This document shows, one piece after another, positions 1 to 7,799 of a stretch of DNA of 64,000 nucleotides. Each line of letters starts with the position of its first letter. Position 1 is the first letter of the stretch. Origin of the DNA: Actibacterium ureilyticum. GTDB taxonomy: Bacteria; Pseudomonadota; Alphaproteobacteria; Rhodobacterales; Rhodobacteraceae. The position numbers were made by a program, and so were the translations under genes. Where the stretch lies: positions 496,001-560,000 of the forward strand of contig NZ_NSBT01000026.1 of assembly GCF_002285435.1 (NCBI RefSeq), written 5' to 3'. Under the pieces are notes generated by a model, which was not told the DNA's origin, searched no databases, and saw only the letters and a program-made list of their open reading frames with translations.

Positions 1-1
1 C

Positions 2-598
2 GAGACCCAGCGGCTGGGCCTGCAGGGGCGGGTGGCCGGATCGCATCTGACCTCGATGCATTCGATGGACAATTACTATGTCTCGAAGCTGATCCCGCTG
101 ATGGTCGAGGCCGGGGTGCACGCCATCCCCAACCCGCTGATCAACATCATGTTGCAGGGCCGGCATGACACTTACCCCAAGCGGCGCGGCCAGACCCGCG
201 TGCGCGAGCTGCGCGATGCGGGCATCACCGTGGGCTTCGGCTCGGACTGTGTGATGGACCCGTGGTATTCGCTGGGCCGCGCCGACATGCTGGATGTGGC
301 CTTCATGGGACTGCATGTGGGGCAGCTGGCCAGCCGGTCCGACATGGCGTGGTGTTTCGATGCGGTGACCGTGAATTCGGCGCGGATCATGGGGCTGGAG
401 GGCTATGGCCTGACCAAGGGCTGTGCCGCCAATTTCGTGCTGCTACAGGCCGCTGACCCGATCGAGGCGATCCGCCTGCGCGCCCACCGCATCGCCGTGG
501 TGCGCGCGGGCCGGGTGATTTCCCGCTCGGACCCCGTGACCTATGATCTGGACACCAACGGCCCGATCTGGACCCTGGACGAGGCGCGGCTGCGCTAG
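2..598 (+). CDS. codA: Cytosine deaminase, C-terminal part (cut by window edge)
   Basis: Amidohydrolase-superfamily metalloenzyme that deaminates cytosine to uracil in pyrimidine salvage. The reading frame is open from base 2, so the start and the N-terminal metal site lie outside the window. About 199 residues remain. Visible family motifs are TSMHS, NPLINIMLQGR, DTYPKRRG and the metal/catalytic segment GFGSDCVMDPWY, followed by GLHVGQL, in the order found in E. coli CodA. The aspartate of GSDCV corresponds to the conserved metal-ligand Asp. The stop overlaps the stop of the convergent exonuclease III gene. A related isoguanine or creatinine deaminase activity cannot be excluded from a partial sequence. 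Confidence 0.85.
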   Translation, partial: ETQRLGLQGRVAGSHLTSMHSMDNYYVSKLIPLMVEAGVHAIPNPLINIMLQGRHDTYPKRRGQTRVRELRDAGITVGFGSDCVMDPWYSLGRADMLDVAFMGLHVGQLASRSDMAWCFDAVTVNSARIMGLEGYGLTKGCAANFVLLQAADPIEAIRLRAHRIAVVRAGRVISRSDPVTYDLDTNGPIWTLDEARLR

Positions 599-1374
599 GC
601 GTCCAGCTCGACCCAGACCGGCACGTGATCCGACGGCTTTTCGCGGCCGCGAATGTCCTTGTCGATCTGGCAATCCCGCAGCAGATCGGCGGCCTGCGGG
701 GTCAGCAGCAGGTGGTCGATCCGGATGCCGTCATTGCGGTTCCACGCGCCCGCCTGGTAATCCCAGAAGCTGTAGTGATCGGGGCCCAGCGTGCGGGCGC
801 GAAACGCCTCGGTAAAGCCCAGGTTCAGGATGCGGCGGAACGCGGCGCGGCTTTCGGGACGGGCCAGCGCATCCTCGCGCCAGGCCTCGGGGCGGGCGGC
901 ATCCTCATCCTGGGGGATGATGTTGTAATCGCCCGCCATGATCGCCGGTTCCTCGGCCGCCAGCAGATCCTGCGCGCGGGCGTGCAGCCGGTCCATCCAG
1001 GCCAGCTTATAGTCGTATTTCGGGCCGGGGCAGGGGTTCCCGTTGGGCAGGTACAGGCCACAAAGCCGCACGGCGGTCTTGCCCACCACCGTCGCCTCGA
1101 TCCAGCGGGCCTGTTCGTCGCTGTCGTCGCCGGGCAGGCCGCGCGTCACGTCCTCCAACGGCAGCTTGGACAGGATCGCCACCCCGTTGAAGCTTTTCTG
1201 GCCATGGGTTTCGACGTTATAGCCACGCTCCTCGAACGGCTCGCAGGGGAAGTTTTCGTCGACCGACTTGATCTCCTGCAACAGCGCCACATCGGGCTGC
1301 GCCTCGTCCAGCCAGTCCAACAGCGCCTGGATCCGCGCCTTGATGCCGTTGATGTTGAAAGTGGCGATTTTCAT
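595..1374 (-). CDS. xthA: Exodeoxyribonuclease III
   Basis: Mg-dependent AP endonuclease and 3'-5' exonuclease of base-excision repair, in the exonuclease-endonuclease-phosphatase fold. It has 259 residues, close to the usual length. The protein opens with MKIATFNINGIKAR, and the metal-binding glutamate is E34 in LLQEIK. Further on are GDYNI, with the catalytic Asp and Asn, and the C-terminal SDHVPVW with the catalytic His. I chose the ATG at 1374 because MKIATFN is the standard family start; an in-frame upstream ATG would add unrelated residues. It is convergent with codA, the two stops overlapping by a few bases. Confidence 0.95.
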   Translation of the reverse strand: MKIATFNINGIKARIQALLDWLDEAQPDVALLQEIKSVDENFPCEPFEERGYNVETHGQKSFNGVAILSKLPLEDVTRGLPGDDSDEQARWIEATVVGKTAVRLCGLYLPNGNPCPGPKYDYKLAWMDRLHARAQDLLAAEEPAIMAGDYNIIPQDEDAARPEAWREDALARPESRAAFRRILNLGFTEAFRARTLGPDHYSFWDYQAGAWNRNDGIRIDHLLLTPQAADLLRDCQIDKDIRGREKPSDHVPVWVELDA

Positions 1375-1544
1375 GCAGGGTCTCCGGTTTGTCGCCCTAT
1401 TCCTAGTCATTCCCACGGGCAGGTCAAACCGGTCTGCGGCTTGTCATCCAAACTTGCGGGGAAATCGGCTATGGATTTTCCCTGACCGGTCCGCCTGCGG
1501 ATGTGCACAGTGACAAGGACCGGCGCAGATGGTGGAGGACCCTT

Positions 1545-1835
1545 ATGTTGAAATTCCTGTTCGGTGGCCGCAAACCGGCCGAGGCAAAGCCCGAAACCCA
1601 GCGCGAGGCGTTCGCGCGGCTGGTGGGCGACCTGAACGAGGCGATTGTCGCTTTGCCCGAGAAACCGAAATTCGTGATCGACCCCGAAACCGGCGGGTTC
1701 GAGCTGGTCCTGCCCGAGCAACTGCCGGACGAAGCACTGGCGCTGCCCGCGCCGGAGGTGGAAGTGCCTGAGCTGGAGGAGAGTGTCGAGGAGGTGGCGG
1801 AAGAGGCGGCCGAGAAGGACACCGCCGCCGCCTGA
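1545..1835 (+). CDS. Small acidic protein of unknown function
   Basis: A 96-residue protein that I do not recognise by function. It begins MLKFLFGGRKP and has a basic start, a middle segment around VIDPETGGFELVLPEQLP, and a C-terminal third that is almost all Glu, Val and Ala and is likely disordered. The ATG at 1545 is chosen over an in-frame ATG at 1503 because GGAGG lies at about 1534-1538, well spaced. It is transcribed away from exonuclease III. No signal peptide, membrane segment or cysteine is visible. Proteins of this type occur in other Rhodobacteraceae, but I cannot assign a family. Confidence 0.65.
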   Translation: MLKFLFGGRKPAEAKPETQREAFARLVGDLNEAIVALPEKPKFVIDPETGGFELVLPEQLPDEALALPAPEVEVPELEESVEEVAEEAAEKDTAAA

Positions 1836-1871
1836 TCGCGGAACAAACCGGGGCCGCACGGCCCGCCGGCT

Positions 1872-2639
1872 TCAACCGACAGGCAAGCCAACCGCCTTGC
1901 GTCCGGCTTCGTCCTTCAGCGAAAAATCCCCGCCATCATGGGCGCGCGCGGCGTCGGTGGTCAGCCACGCGATGGCCTTGGCGACCCATTCGGCGGGGAT
2001 GTGGGTGTCCCAGTCCAGCTGGCTGACGGGGTTGATGCCTGACGCCCGGATCGCGCGCTGCATGTCGGTCGCGACGGTGCCGGGGCTCAGACCGATGACG
2101 TTCACGCCGCTGGGGCTCAGTTCCTTGTGCGCGGTGCGTGTCAGGCTCAGCAGCGCGGCCTTGGTCGCGCAGTAGTGTGACCAGCCCTCCAGCGCAGAGG
2201 TCGCGGCGCCCGACGAGATGTTGATGACCAACCCCCCGCCATGGGCCACCATGCCGGGCACGACGGCGCGCAGCATGTGAAACGCGCCTTTGACATTCAC
2301 GTCGACCACCTTGCCCCAGGCCAGCGGGTCGGCCTCGGCGATCCGGGCAATCGGGTCGATCAGGCCCGCGTTGTTCAACAAGATGTCGATGCGCCCGAAC
2401 GCGTCCTGTGCCCGGGCGACGGTAGCGGACGCCTGCGCCCAGTCGGACACGTCGCAGGACAGCCCGATGGCGCGCGGGCCGATTTCGGTGGCAAGGCGCC
2501 GCACGGCATCCCCGCTGCGGGCGGCCAGCACGACATTTGCGCCAAGGCTGGCCAGGTGCCGCGCCGTGGCGGCGCCGATGCCGCGGCTGGCGCCGGTGAT
2601 CAGGGCGGTCTTGCCGTTCAGGTCGATGTCTTGGGTCAT
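1872..2639 (-). CDS. Short-chain dehydrogenase/reductase (SDR)
   Basis: NAD(P)-dependent oxidoreductase of the classical SDR family, 255 residues; the substrate is not predictable. The Rossmann nucleotide motif TGASRGIG is at residues 15-22, NNAG follows near residue 90, and the catalytic Ser/Tyr/Lys set is seen as ISSG and YCATK. A Lys/Arg-free acidic turn after the second strand does not settle NADP against NAD use. The start at 2639 is chosen because AGGAA precedes it and the MTQDIDLNGKTALIT opening is standard; the frame stays open upstream without homology. It lies alone downstream of yceI on the same strand, separated by about 250 bases. Confidence 0.9.
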   Translation of the reverse strand: MTQDIDLNGKTALITGASRGIGAATARHLASLGANVVLAARSGDAVRRLATEIGPRAIGLSCDVSDWAQASATVARAQDAFGRIDILLNNAGLIDPIARIAEADPLAWGKVVDVNVKGAFHMLRAVVPGMVAHGGGLVINISSGAATSALEGWSHYCATKAALLSLTRTAHKELSPSGVNVIGLSPGTVATDMQRAIRASGINPVSQLDWDTHIPAEWVAKAIAWLTTDAARAHDGGDFSLKDEAGRKAVGLPVG

Positions 2640-2891
2640 ATTCTTTGTTCCTGTGGGGGGGCAATTCTGGGCAAGGGCGACGATATGGGCGCGGAGCCGA
2701 ACCCCGTCCCGCACCGCACCGATGTTATGACCCGGATGCCGGGTCGTCGTGGCCTCGTCCGAAAAGTCGTCGGCCCCCGCCGTACTGCCGATATCGACAG
2801 CGAAGCCCAGCATGCTTTCGTCTGGTATCACGGTCTGCGCCGGCTGGGCCTTGGCAGGGGGGCGGTCAGTGTTCGGATCCGGGCTGCGGGT
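2640..2891. other. Intergenic region, no gene seen
   Basis: About 250 bases between yceI and the SDR gene, both on the minus strand. Open frames cross it on both strands but none resembles a protein family, and the part in frame with the SDR gene has no separate ribosome-binding site. It probably carries the SDR promoter. I see no convincing terminator. Confidence 0.4.
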
Positions 2892-3554
2892 TTATTCGTT
2901 CGGACCCTTGAAGCCGTCGACACGGCCCCAGTGGCAGGGCACGTTGGTGTCGGGCACCCCATCGCATTGCACCAGATCGAACCGGGCATCCAGCGTCACG
3001 GCGAAACCGGTGGGTGAGCCGAGAAAGGCGATGAAATCCATGCCGTGATCCAGGCGCAATACCTCGCCGGTCACGTGAAAGCCCACAACTTCGATCTGAT
3101 CATAATTGGGGATGAACTCGGGGTAGTTGCGACGGTTCACCATCTCGAAATCCAGGGTTACGGGGGCGGTGACGCCGTGCAGATCAAGATCGCCAATCAG
3201 CTTGCCCGTCGTCGGGGTCAGCATCTGCACCGCGGTCGAGGTGAAGCTGATTTCCGGATAGGCGTCGACATTCAGATAATCCGCGTTTCGGATGTGGTTG
3301 TCGCGGCCTACATGGTTGCTGTCGACCGATGCTGCGTTGATTGTGAACGTGATCTTGGAGTTCGCCGGATCGTCCTCGTCGATCATGAAGGTGCCGTCGA
3401 ACGCGTTGAACCGACCCACGGTGTTGGCCATGTTCATGTGGTCGATTTCCCAGCCGATATGGGCATGGCCCAGATCGAGCGTCCATTCCACGGGCTCGGC
3501 ATGGGCAAGGTTTCCGGCAAGGATTGCGGTCGTCAGGATGGTGCTGCGTAGCAT
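2892..3554 (-). CDS. YceI family periplasmic lipid-binding protein
   Basis: 220 residues. YceI proteins form a lipocalin-like beta barrel that binds polyisoprenoids such as ubiquinone in the periplasm. The N-terminus (MLRSTILTTAILAGNLAHA) is a short Sec signal peptide with likely cleavage after AHA. The mature part has the family pattern: DLGHAHIGWEIDHMN, FDGTFMIDEDDPANS, AASVDSNHVGRD, NADYLNVDAYPEISFTS and the closing AVTLDARFDL. The C-terminus carries two extra Cys residues in QCDGVPDTNVPC, possibly a disulfide. It lies directly downstream of the interrupted carboxymuconolactone decarboxylase gene and azoR, and probably shares their transcript. Confidence 0.9.
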   Translation of the reverse strand: MLRSTILTTAILAGNLAHAEPVEWTLDLGHAHIGWEIDHMNMANTVGRFNAFDGTFMIDEDDPANSKITFTINAASVDSNHVGRDNHIRNADYLNVDAYPEISFTSTAVQMLTPTTGKLIGDLDLHGVTAPVTLDFEMVNRRNYPEFIPNYDQIEVVGFHVTGEVLRLDHGMDFIAFLGSPTGFAVTLDARFDLVQCDGVPDTNVPCHWGRVDGFKGPNE

Positions 3555-3583
3555 GGTGATGTCCTTTCAAAGGGTGGGGCGCC

Positions 3584-4153
3584 TCAGACGGCGCGGTCGT
3601 CGGGATGGATCCAGGCAAAGGGTTCGACGGGCGCATCCAGATCGGTATGGGCCAGCGCGTTGGTGAAGTTGCTGAGCAGCTTGGTGGCCAGGCCGGTCAG
3701 CACCTCAAGCGCCTGGCGCCGGTCGTATCCGGCATCCAGAAAGCGCTGCAGGGCGGCATCGCCCACATGCCCGCGATTTTCGATCAACTGCCGGGCAAAG
3801 ACCCGCAGCGCCTGAAGCTAGCGGTCCGCGATGGGCGTGCCGTCGCGCAGCGCGTCGATGATGGCCTCATCGGCCCCGATCATCTGCATCAGCATCGAAT
3901 GCCCGGCGGTGCAGTAATGGCAGCGGTTTTCGTAATTCGCCGTCTGCATGACCACGTGCTGTTCCAGCGGCGACAGCGTGGTCTCTTCGGCGAAGATGCG
4001 GAAAGTCTCCAGATAGGCCCGGTATGTCGCGGGGGCGGCGGCCATGATCTGGTGCAGTTTGGGGTGAAACCCGTAAGCCTTTATCGATGCGTCGATCAGG
4101 GGGGCGCTTTCCGCCGGGGCGGTGTCCCTGGTGTGATAGGTGAAGTTGGTCAT
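3584..4153 (-). pseudogene. Carboxymuconolactone decarboxylase (AhpD-like) gene interrupted by an in-frame TAG
   Basis: The frame beginning MTNFTYHTRDTAP encodes an AhpD/CMD-fold protein with the redox motif NRCHYCTAGH (CxxC plus His). After GTPIADR a TAG codon sits at 3818-3820. Downstream the same frame continues without any other stop as LQALRVFARQLIENRGHVG, to a second stop at 3584. That continuation matches the expected C-terminal helices of the family, so a full protein would have about 189 residues. One base change (for example AAG to TAG) explains it. The first part alone is 111 residues and keeps the CxxC, so it could retain activity. A sequencing error is the main alternative. Confidence 0.8.
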
Positions 4154-4198
4154 GGTGATCCCGGTTTTATGGGGGGGTGAACGGATGCCGGCGGCGCC

Positions 4199-4825
4199 TC
4201 AGCCCGCGAAATGCGCGTCGATGGTGGCCAGTGCCTCGGCCATGCCGGCCTGGGCCGTGGCGGGGTCGGCGGTTGTGGCCTCGACCGCGAAGGTCTCGAC
4301 CGATGTCATCCCCATGAAGTTCAGCAGCAACGTCAGATAGGGACGCATGAAGTCATAGCTTTCCAGCGGCCCGCCGGGCGCATAGCCCCCCGCGCCATAG
4401 GCATGGGCGACATAGACGGGCCGGTCTGCGACCAGCCCACGGAACTGACCGTCTTCGAAGGCGAAGGTGTGGTTGATCCGCATGACATGATCGACCCAGG
4501 CCTTCAGCGCGGAAGGAATAGAAAAGTTGTAGATCGGCGCAGAGATCACCACCGCATCCGCGGATTTGAGCTCGGCGATCAGCGCGTCGGACAGTGCCAG
4601 CGCCGCGTCAAGGTCGGGGGTCAGCTGTTCGGGCGGGGTATAGAACCCCTGGATGGTCTCATTGACGATATGCGGCAGGGGCGCGGCGGCCAGATCGCGG
4701 GTGATGATGCGCGCGTTGGGCTGCCGGTCCTGCAAATGCGCGACGATCCGGTCGGCCAATGCGCGGCTGCAGGAGCCGCCGGATACCGGGCGGGCAGAGC
4801 TGTCGATGCGAAGAATATGTGTCAT
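4199..4825 (-). CDS. azoR: FMN-dependent NADH-azoreductase
   Basis: 208-residue flavodoxin-fold quinone/azo reductase (AzoR/AcpD family) that reduces quinones by two electrons and protects against electrophile stress. The start THILRIDSSARPVSGGSCSRAL matches the family's phosphate-binding segment. APIYNFSIPSALKAWVDHVMR is the diagnostic central motif, and GAYxPGGPLESYDF-like residues follow at 130-150. The start at 4825 fits the family; the open frame extends upstream without homology. It is divergent from a LysR gene 108 bases away, and followed by the broken CMD gene and yceI. The LysR protein is its likely regulator. Confidence 0.93.
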   Translation of the reverse strand: MTHILRIDSSARPVSGGSCSRALADRIVAHLQDRQPNARIITRDLAAAPLPHIVNETIQGFYTPPEQLTPDLDAALALSDALIAELKSADAVVISAPIYNFSIPSALKAWVDHVMRINHTFAFEDGQFRGLVADRPVYVAHAYGAGGYAPGGPLESYDFMRPYLTLLLNFMGMTSVETFAVEATTADPATAQAGMAEALATIDAHFAG

Positions 4826-4903
4826 GTCGGGCGTTCCTTGGTTGCGGTCGGCCCGTTTTCGTTCATGTGCGACTTGCGAAAAAGCGGGCTGCAGGCCAAT
4901 CTG

Positions 4904-4922
4904 TCGTGCACATCTTGCACGA
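4904..4922. promoter_or_regulatory. Candidate LysR operator between azoR and lysR
   Basis: Perfect inverted repeat TCGTGCA-catct-TGCACGA, with 7-base arms and a 5-base spacer, in the 108-base gap between the divergent azoR and LysR genes. It lies 12 bases before the LysR start. This is the right place and shape for an autoregulating LysR site, though LysR boxes usually read T-N11-A. Function is inferred. Confidence 0.5.
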
Positions 4923-4933
4923 ATGGGGTGGCA

Positions 4934-5824
4934 ATGGACGATCAGCTTCTCAGAACGGCGCTTCTGGTTGCGCGGGCGGGGTCCTTTGCCGCCGCCGCCC
5001 GTCAGGTCGGGGTGGACCCCTCGTCGATCTCGCGCCAGGTCGCGGCATTGGAAGACGCGCTGGGCATCGTGATCTTCGAACGGACGACCCGGCGGCTTGA
5101 CCTGACCGATGCGGGGCGTCTGTATCTGGACCGCGTGGCCTCCGCGCTGGAGGCAATGGACGAGGCCGCCGACGCGGCCCGCGATGCAATGTCCGCGCCC
5201 TCGGGGCTGCTGCGGGTGACGGCATCGGTGGCCTTTGGCGAGCGGTGGCTGATACCGCGCGTGGCCAGCTTTCGCGCCGCCTATCCGGGCATCGATCTGG
5301 ACCTGATCCTGTCGGATGCCGTGGTCGATCTGGCGGGCGATGGCATCGATCTTGCCCTGCGGCTTGGGCCGCGGCCTCAGACCGGCGCGATGGTGACGGC
5401 AAAGCTGTTCGACACCCCCTATCGCGTGGTGGCCGCGCCCGCGTATCTTGCGCGGGCGGGGCGCCCGGAAACCCCCGCGGATCTGGCGCGGCACGACGGG
5501 CTGTTGTTTCGTCTGCCCGTCTTTCGCAGCCCTTGGCATTTTCGCCGTGCCCAGGGTGCAGAGACCGTGCAGGCGCTGCCGCGCACGGCGCTGACGATTT
5601 CGAACGCGCTGGCGATCCGCCGCGCGGCGCTGGCCGGAATGGGGGTGGCGCTGATGGCGGATTGGACCATCGTCGAGGATATCGCATCCGGAGCGCTGAT
5701 CGATCTGTTTCCCGACTGGCAGGTCAGCGCGGGCCCGTTCGACAGCGCCGCCTGGGTCGTCTATCTGTCACGGGCCTATGTCCCGATGCGGCTGCGGGTC
5801 TTTATCGATCATCTTCGGCGGTGA
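4934..5824 (+). CDS. LysR-family transcriptional regulator
   Basis: 296 residues. The N-terminal winged helix-turn-helix covers about residues 1-60, with LLVARAGSFAAAARQVGVDPSSISRQVAALED as the typical DNA-reading segment. The effector-binding periplasmic-binding-protein-like domain follows from about residue 90 (GLLRVTASVAFGERWLIPRVASF). The ATG at 4934 opens exactly at the HTH; the frame is open far upstream but without homology. Divergent transcription from azoR, with a perfect inverted repeat between them, makes quinone/electrophile-responsive control of azoR-CMD-yceI likely. The ligand is unknown. Its 3' end overlaps the convergent 5802-6533 gene by 23 bases. Confidence 0.93.
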   Translation: MDDQLLRTALLVARAGSFAAAARQVGVDPSSISRQVAALEDALGIVIFERTTRRLDLTDAGRLYLDRVASALEAMDEAADAARDAMSAPSGLLRVTASVAFGERWLIPRVASFRAAYPGIDLDLILSDAVVDLAGDGIDLALRLGPRPQTGAMVTAKLFDTPYRVVAAPAYLARAGRPETPADLARHDGLLFRLPVFRSPWHFRRAQGAETVQALPRTALTISNALAIRRAALAGMGVALMADWTIVEDIASGALIDLFPDWQVSAGPFDSAAWVVYLSRAYVPMRLRVFIDHLRR

Positions 5825-6533
5825 ACGCGGCCCTCTTCAAAGGTCCAACAGCCGCCAGCCACAGCGCATCCACTTTGCGCAGTTCGGCGGGGTCGCAGGC
5901 GCCGGGGGCCTCCCAATACCGGCCCGAGGCGACCATGTAGCCCAACGCCGCCTCGCGCGCGTCGGCCAGTGCGGCCAGGTCGGCGTCATGCGGCGCGGGG
6001 CGGTCGGGCAGGGTGTCGGGCCGTGCGCGCGGGCAGATCAGGCGGCTGGGGCCGTCTGACAGGTTCACGACCGCACAGCCCTGCCGCGCGGCGTGGATCA
6101 TCAGCCGGGCCGATTTGCCTTCGAGCGATTGCAGGGTCGGATCGTCGCGCAGCGGGTCGGGCGTGCCGGTGCCATAGAAATGCGTCTGTCCGCTGGGCGC
6201 ATAGGTCATGTCGCAGCCGAAATAGGCGATCAGGCGCGGGCGCAGCGCGTGCAGCGCCCAGTAGCCGGCGGTAAAGGCCATCGTCCCGCCGGTATAGATC
6301 ACCCCGCCGAACGCGTTCTGGGCTGGGACGAACTCTGCCGCCTGAACCCGAGGACGCGGGCAGGGGGGCGGCTTGCGGGTGTCGGGGAAATCCTCGGGGA
6401 AGATCGCATGGTCCCAATCGGGGCGCACCTGCCAGGCGTTGTTGATGGCGACGATCGCATCGAACGGCGCGCGCGGCCAGGCACGGCAGGCGGTCACGTC
6501 GGGGCCGCTGCCCAATATCAGCACTCGTGTCAT
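5802..6533 (-). CDS. Conserved hypothetical protein, possible MptE/DUF115-like fold
   Basis: 243 residues, no signal peptide or membrane segment. It begins MTRVLILGSGPDV, a glycine-rich nucleotide-like loop, followed by VAINNAW, GGTMAFTAGYWALH and YFGCDMTY, then a Cys-containing strand-like segment CAVVNLSDG. This order recalls Rossmann-like proteins related to 6-hydroxymethylpterin pyrophosphokinase MptE (DUF115), but the resemblance is weak and I do not assign a reaction. The C-terminus AALGYMVASGRYWEAP is helical. The gene lies between a LysR gene and a BaiN-type flavoprotein, neither of which suggests a role. Confidence 0.6.
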   Translation of the reverse strand: MTRVLILGSGPDVTACRAWPRAPFDAIVAINNAWQVRPDWDHAIFPEDFPDTRKPPPCPRPRVQAAEFVPAQNAFGGVIYTGGTMAFTAGYWALHALRPRLIAYFGCDMTYAPSGQTHFYGTGTPDPLRDDPTLQSLEGKSARLMIHAARQGCAVVNLSDGPSRLICPRARPDTLPDRPAPHDADLAALADAREAALGYMVASGRYWEAPGACDPAELRKVDALWLAAVGPLKRAAFTAEDDR

Positions 6534-6564
6534 CGCGCCCCTCGGCCAGTCTCAGCCCTTGGTT

Positions 6565-7755
6565 CTAGCGCGGGTCGGGCGCTTCGCCAGCCTGTGCGAT
6601 GGCGGTGCCCGCGGCCCAGCCCGACGACCACGCCCATTGGAAGTTATAGCCGCCCAGCCAGCCGGTCACGTCCACGACCTCGCCCACGAAATAAAGCCCC
6701 GGTTGGTGTTTGCTTTCCATCGTTCGGGCGTTCAGCCCATCGGTATCGACCCCGCCCAGCGTGACCTCGGCCGTGCGGTACCCTTCCGATCCGGTGGGGC
6801 GCAATTCCCAGGCCTGCAGCGCGTCGGCCATGGGGCGCAAGGCGGCGTCGGACAGATCGGCCATATTGCCGCGCCAGCCATGCAGCTCGCACAGATAGGT
6901 CGCCAGTTTGCCGGGCAGACAGGTGGCCAGCATGGTCGAGATATTGCGCGCCCCGGCCTCGGCCCGGAGCCCGCGCAGCGTGTCGAACGCGTCAGCCTCG
7001 GGCAGCAGGTTCAGGGTGATCGCGTCCCCCTCGCGCCAGAAGCTGGAGATCTGCAGGATCGCCGGACCCGACAGCCCGCGATGGGTGAACAGCACCGCCT
7101 CGTCGAAACTGGCGCCGCCTGCGTTGACGCGGGCGGGCAGGGCGACACCGGAAAGCGCCTTGAACCGGTCGCCAAAGGTCAGCGGCACCAGCGCGGGCCG
7201 CGTGTCGGTGATGGCGTGCCCGAACTGCCGCGCGATGTCATAGCCCAGCCCCGTCGCGCCCATCTTGGGGATGGATTTGCCGCCCGTCGCGACGACCAGG
7301 TTGCGGGCGCGCACCATCCCGCCGGGGGTCAGCGTCACGCGGAATCCGGTCCCATCGTGGCTGATCGCGCCGACCTCGGTCCCGCAGCGCAGCTCGGCCC
7401 CCGCCGCGCGCAGCTCGGCCAGCAGCATCGCGATGATGTCCTTGGCCGAGTGGTCGCAAAACAGCTGGCCCAGCGTCTTCTCGTGCCAGGCGATGCCATG
7501 GCGGCTGACAAGGTCGATGAAATCCCATTGCGTATAGCGCGCCAGCGCCGATTTGGCGAAATGCGGGTTGGCCGACAGGAAATTGCCCGGCCCCGCGTGC
7601 AGGTTGGTGAAATTGCACCGCCCGCCGCCGGAAATCCGGATCTTCTCGCCCGGGGTCTCGGCGTGGTCGACCAGCAACGTGCGCCCGCCGGTATGGGCGG
7701 CACACATCAGGCCAGCGGCCCCGGCGCCAAGGATGATCGTGTCGTAATCCTGCAT
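6565..7755 (-). CDS. BaiN/HI0933-family FAD-dependent oxidoreductase
   Basis: 396-residue flavoprotein of the HI0933/BaiN/YhiN family, whose cellular substrate is generally unknown. The FAD-binding GAGAAGLMCA is at the N-terminus, the family hallmark SGGGRCNFTN near residue 44, then TGGKSIPKMGATGLGYD around 160. The C-terminal FAD segment is GEVVDVTGWLGGYNFQWAWSSGWAAG. All expected motifs and the usual length of about 395 are present. Transcribed alone; the 5' gap to the upstream asparagine-synthase-like gene is only about 45 bases, so cotranscription is possible. Confidence 0.93.
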   Translation of the reverse strand: MQDYDTIILGAGAAGLMCAAHTGGRTLLVDHAETPGEKIRISGGGRCNFTNLHAGPGNFLSANPHFAKSALARYTQWDFIDLVSRHGIAWHEKTLGQLFCDHSAKDIIAMLLAELRAAGAELRCGTEVGAISHDGTGFRVTLTPGGMVRARNLVVATGGKSIPKMGATGLGYDIARQFGHAITDTRPALVPLTFGDRFKALSGVALPARVNAGGASFDEAVLFTHRGLSGPAILQISSFWREGDAITLNLLPEADAFDTLRGLRAEAGARNISTMLATCLPGKLATYLCELHGWRGNMADLSDAALRPMADALQAWELRPTGSEGYRTAEVTLGGVDTDGLNARTMESKHQPGLYFVGEVVDVTGWLGGYNFQWAWSSGWAAGTAIAQAGEAPDPR

Positions 7756-7799
7756 CTTGCGCCCCGAAGATCACAAGCTTTGCGGCGGTGCAATAGCCG

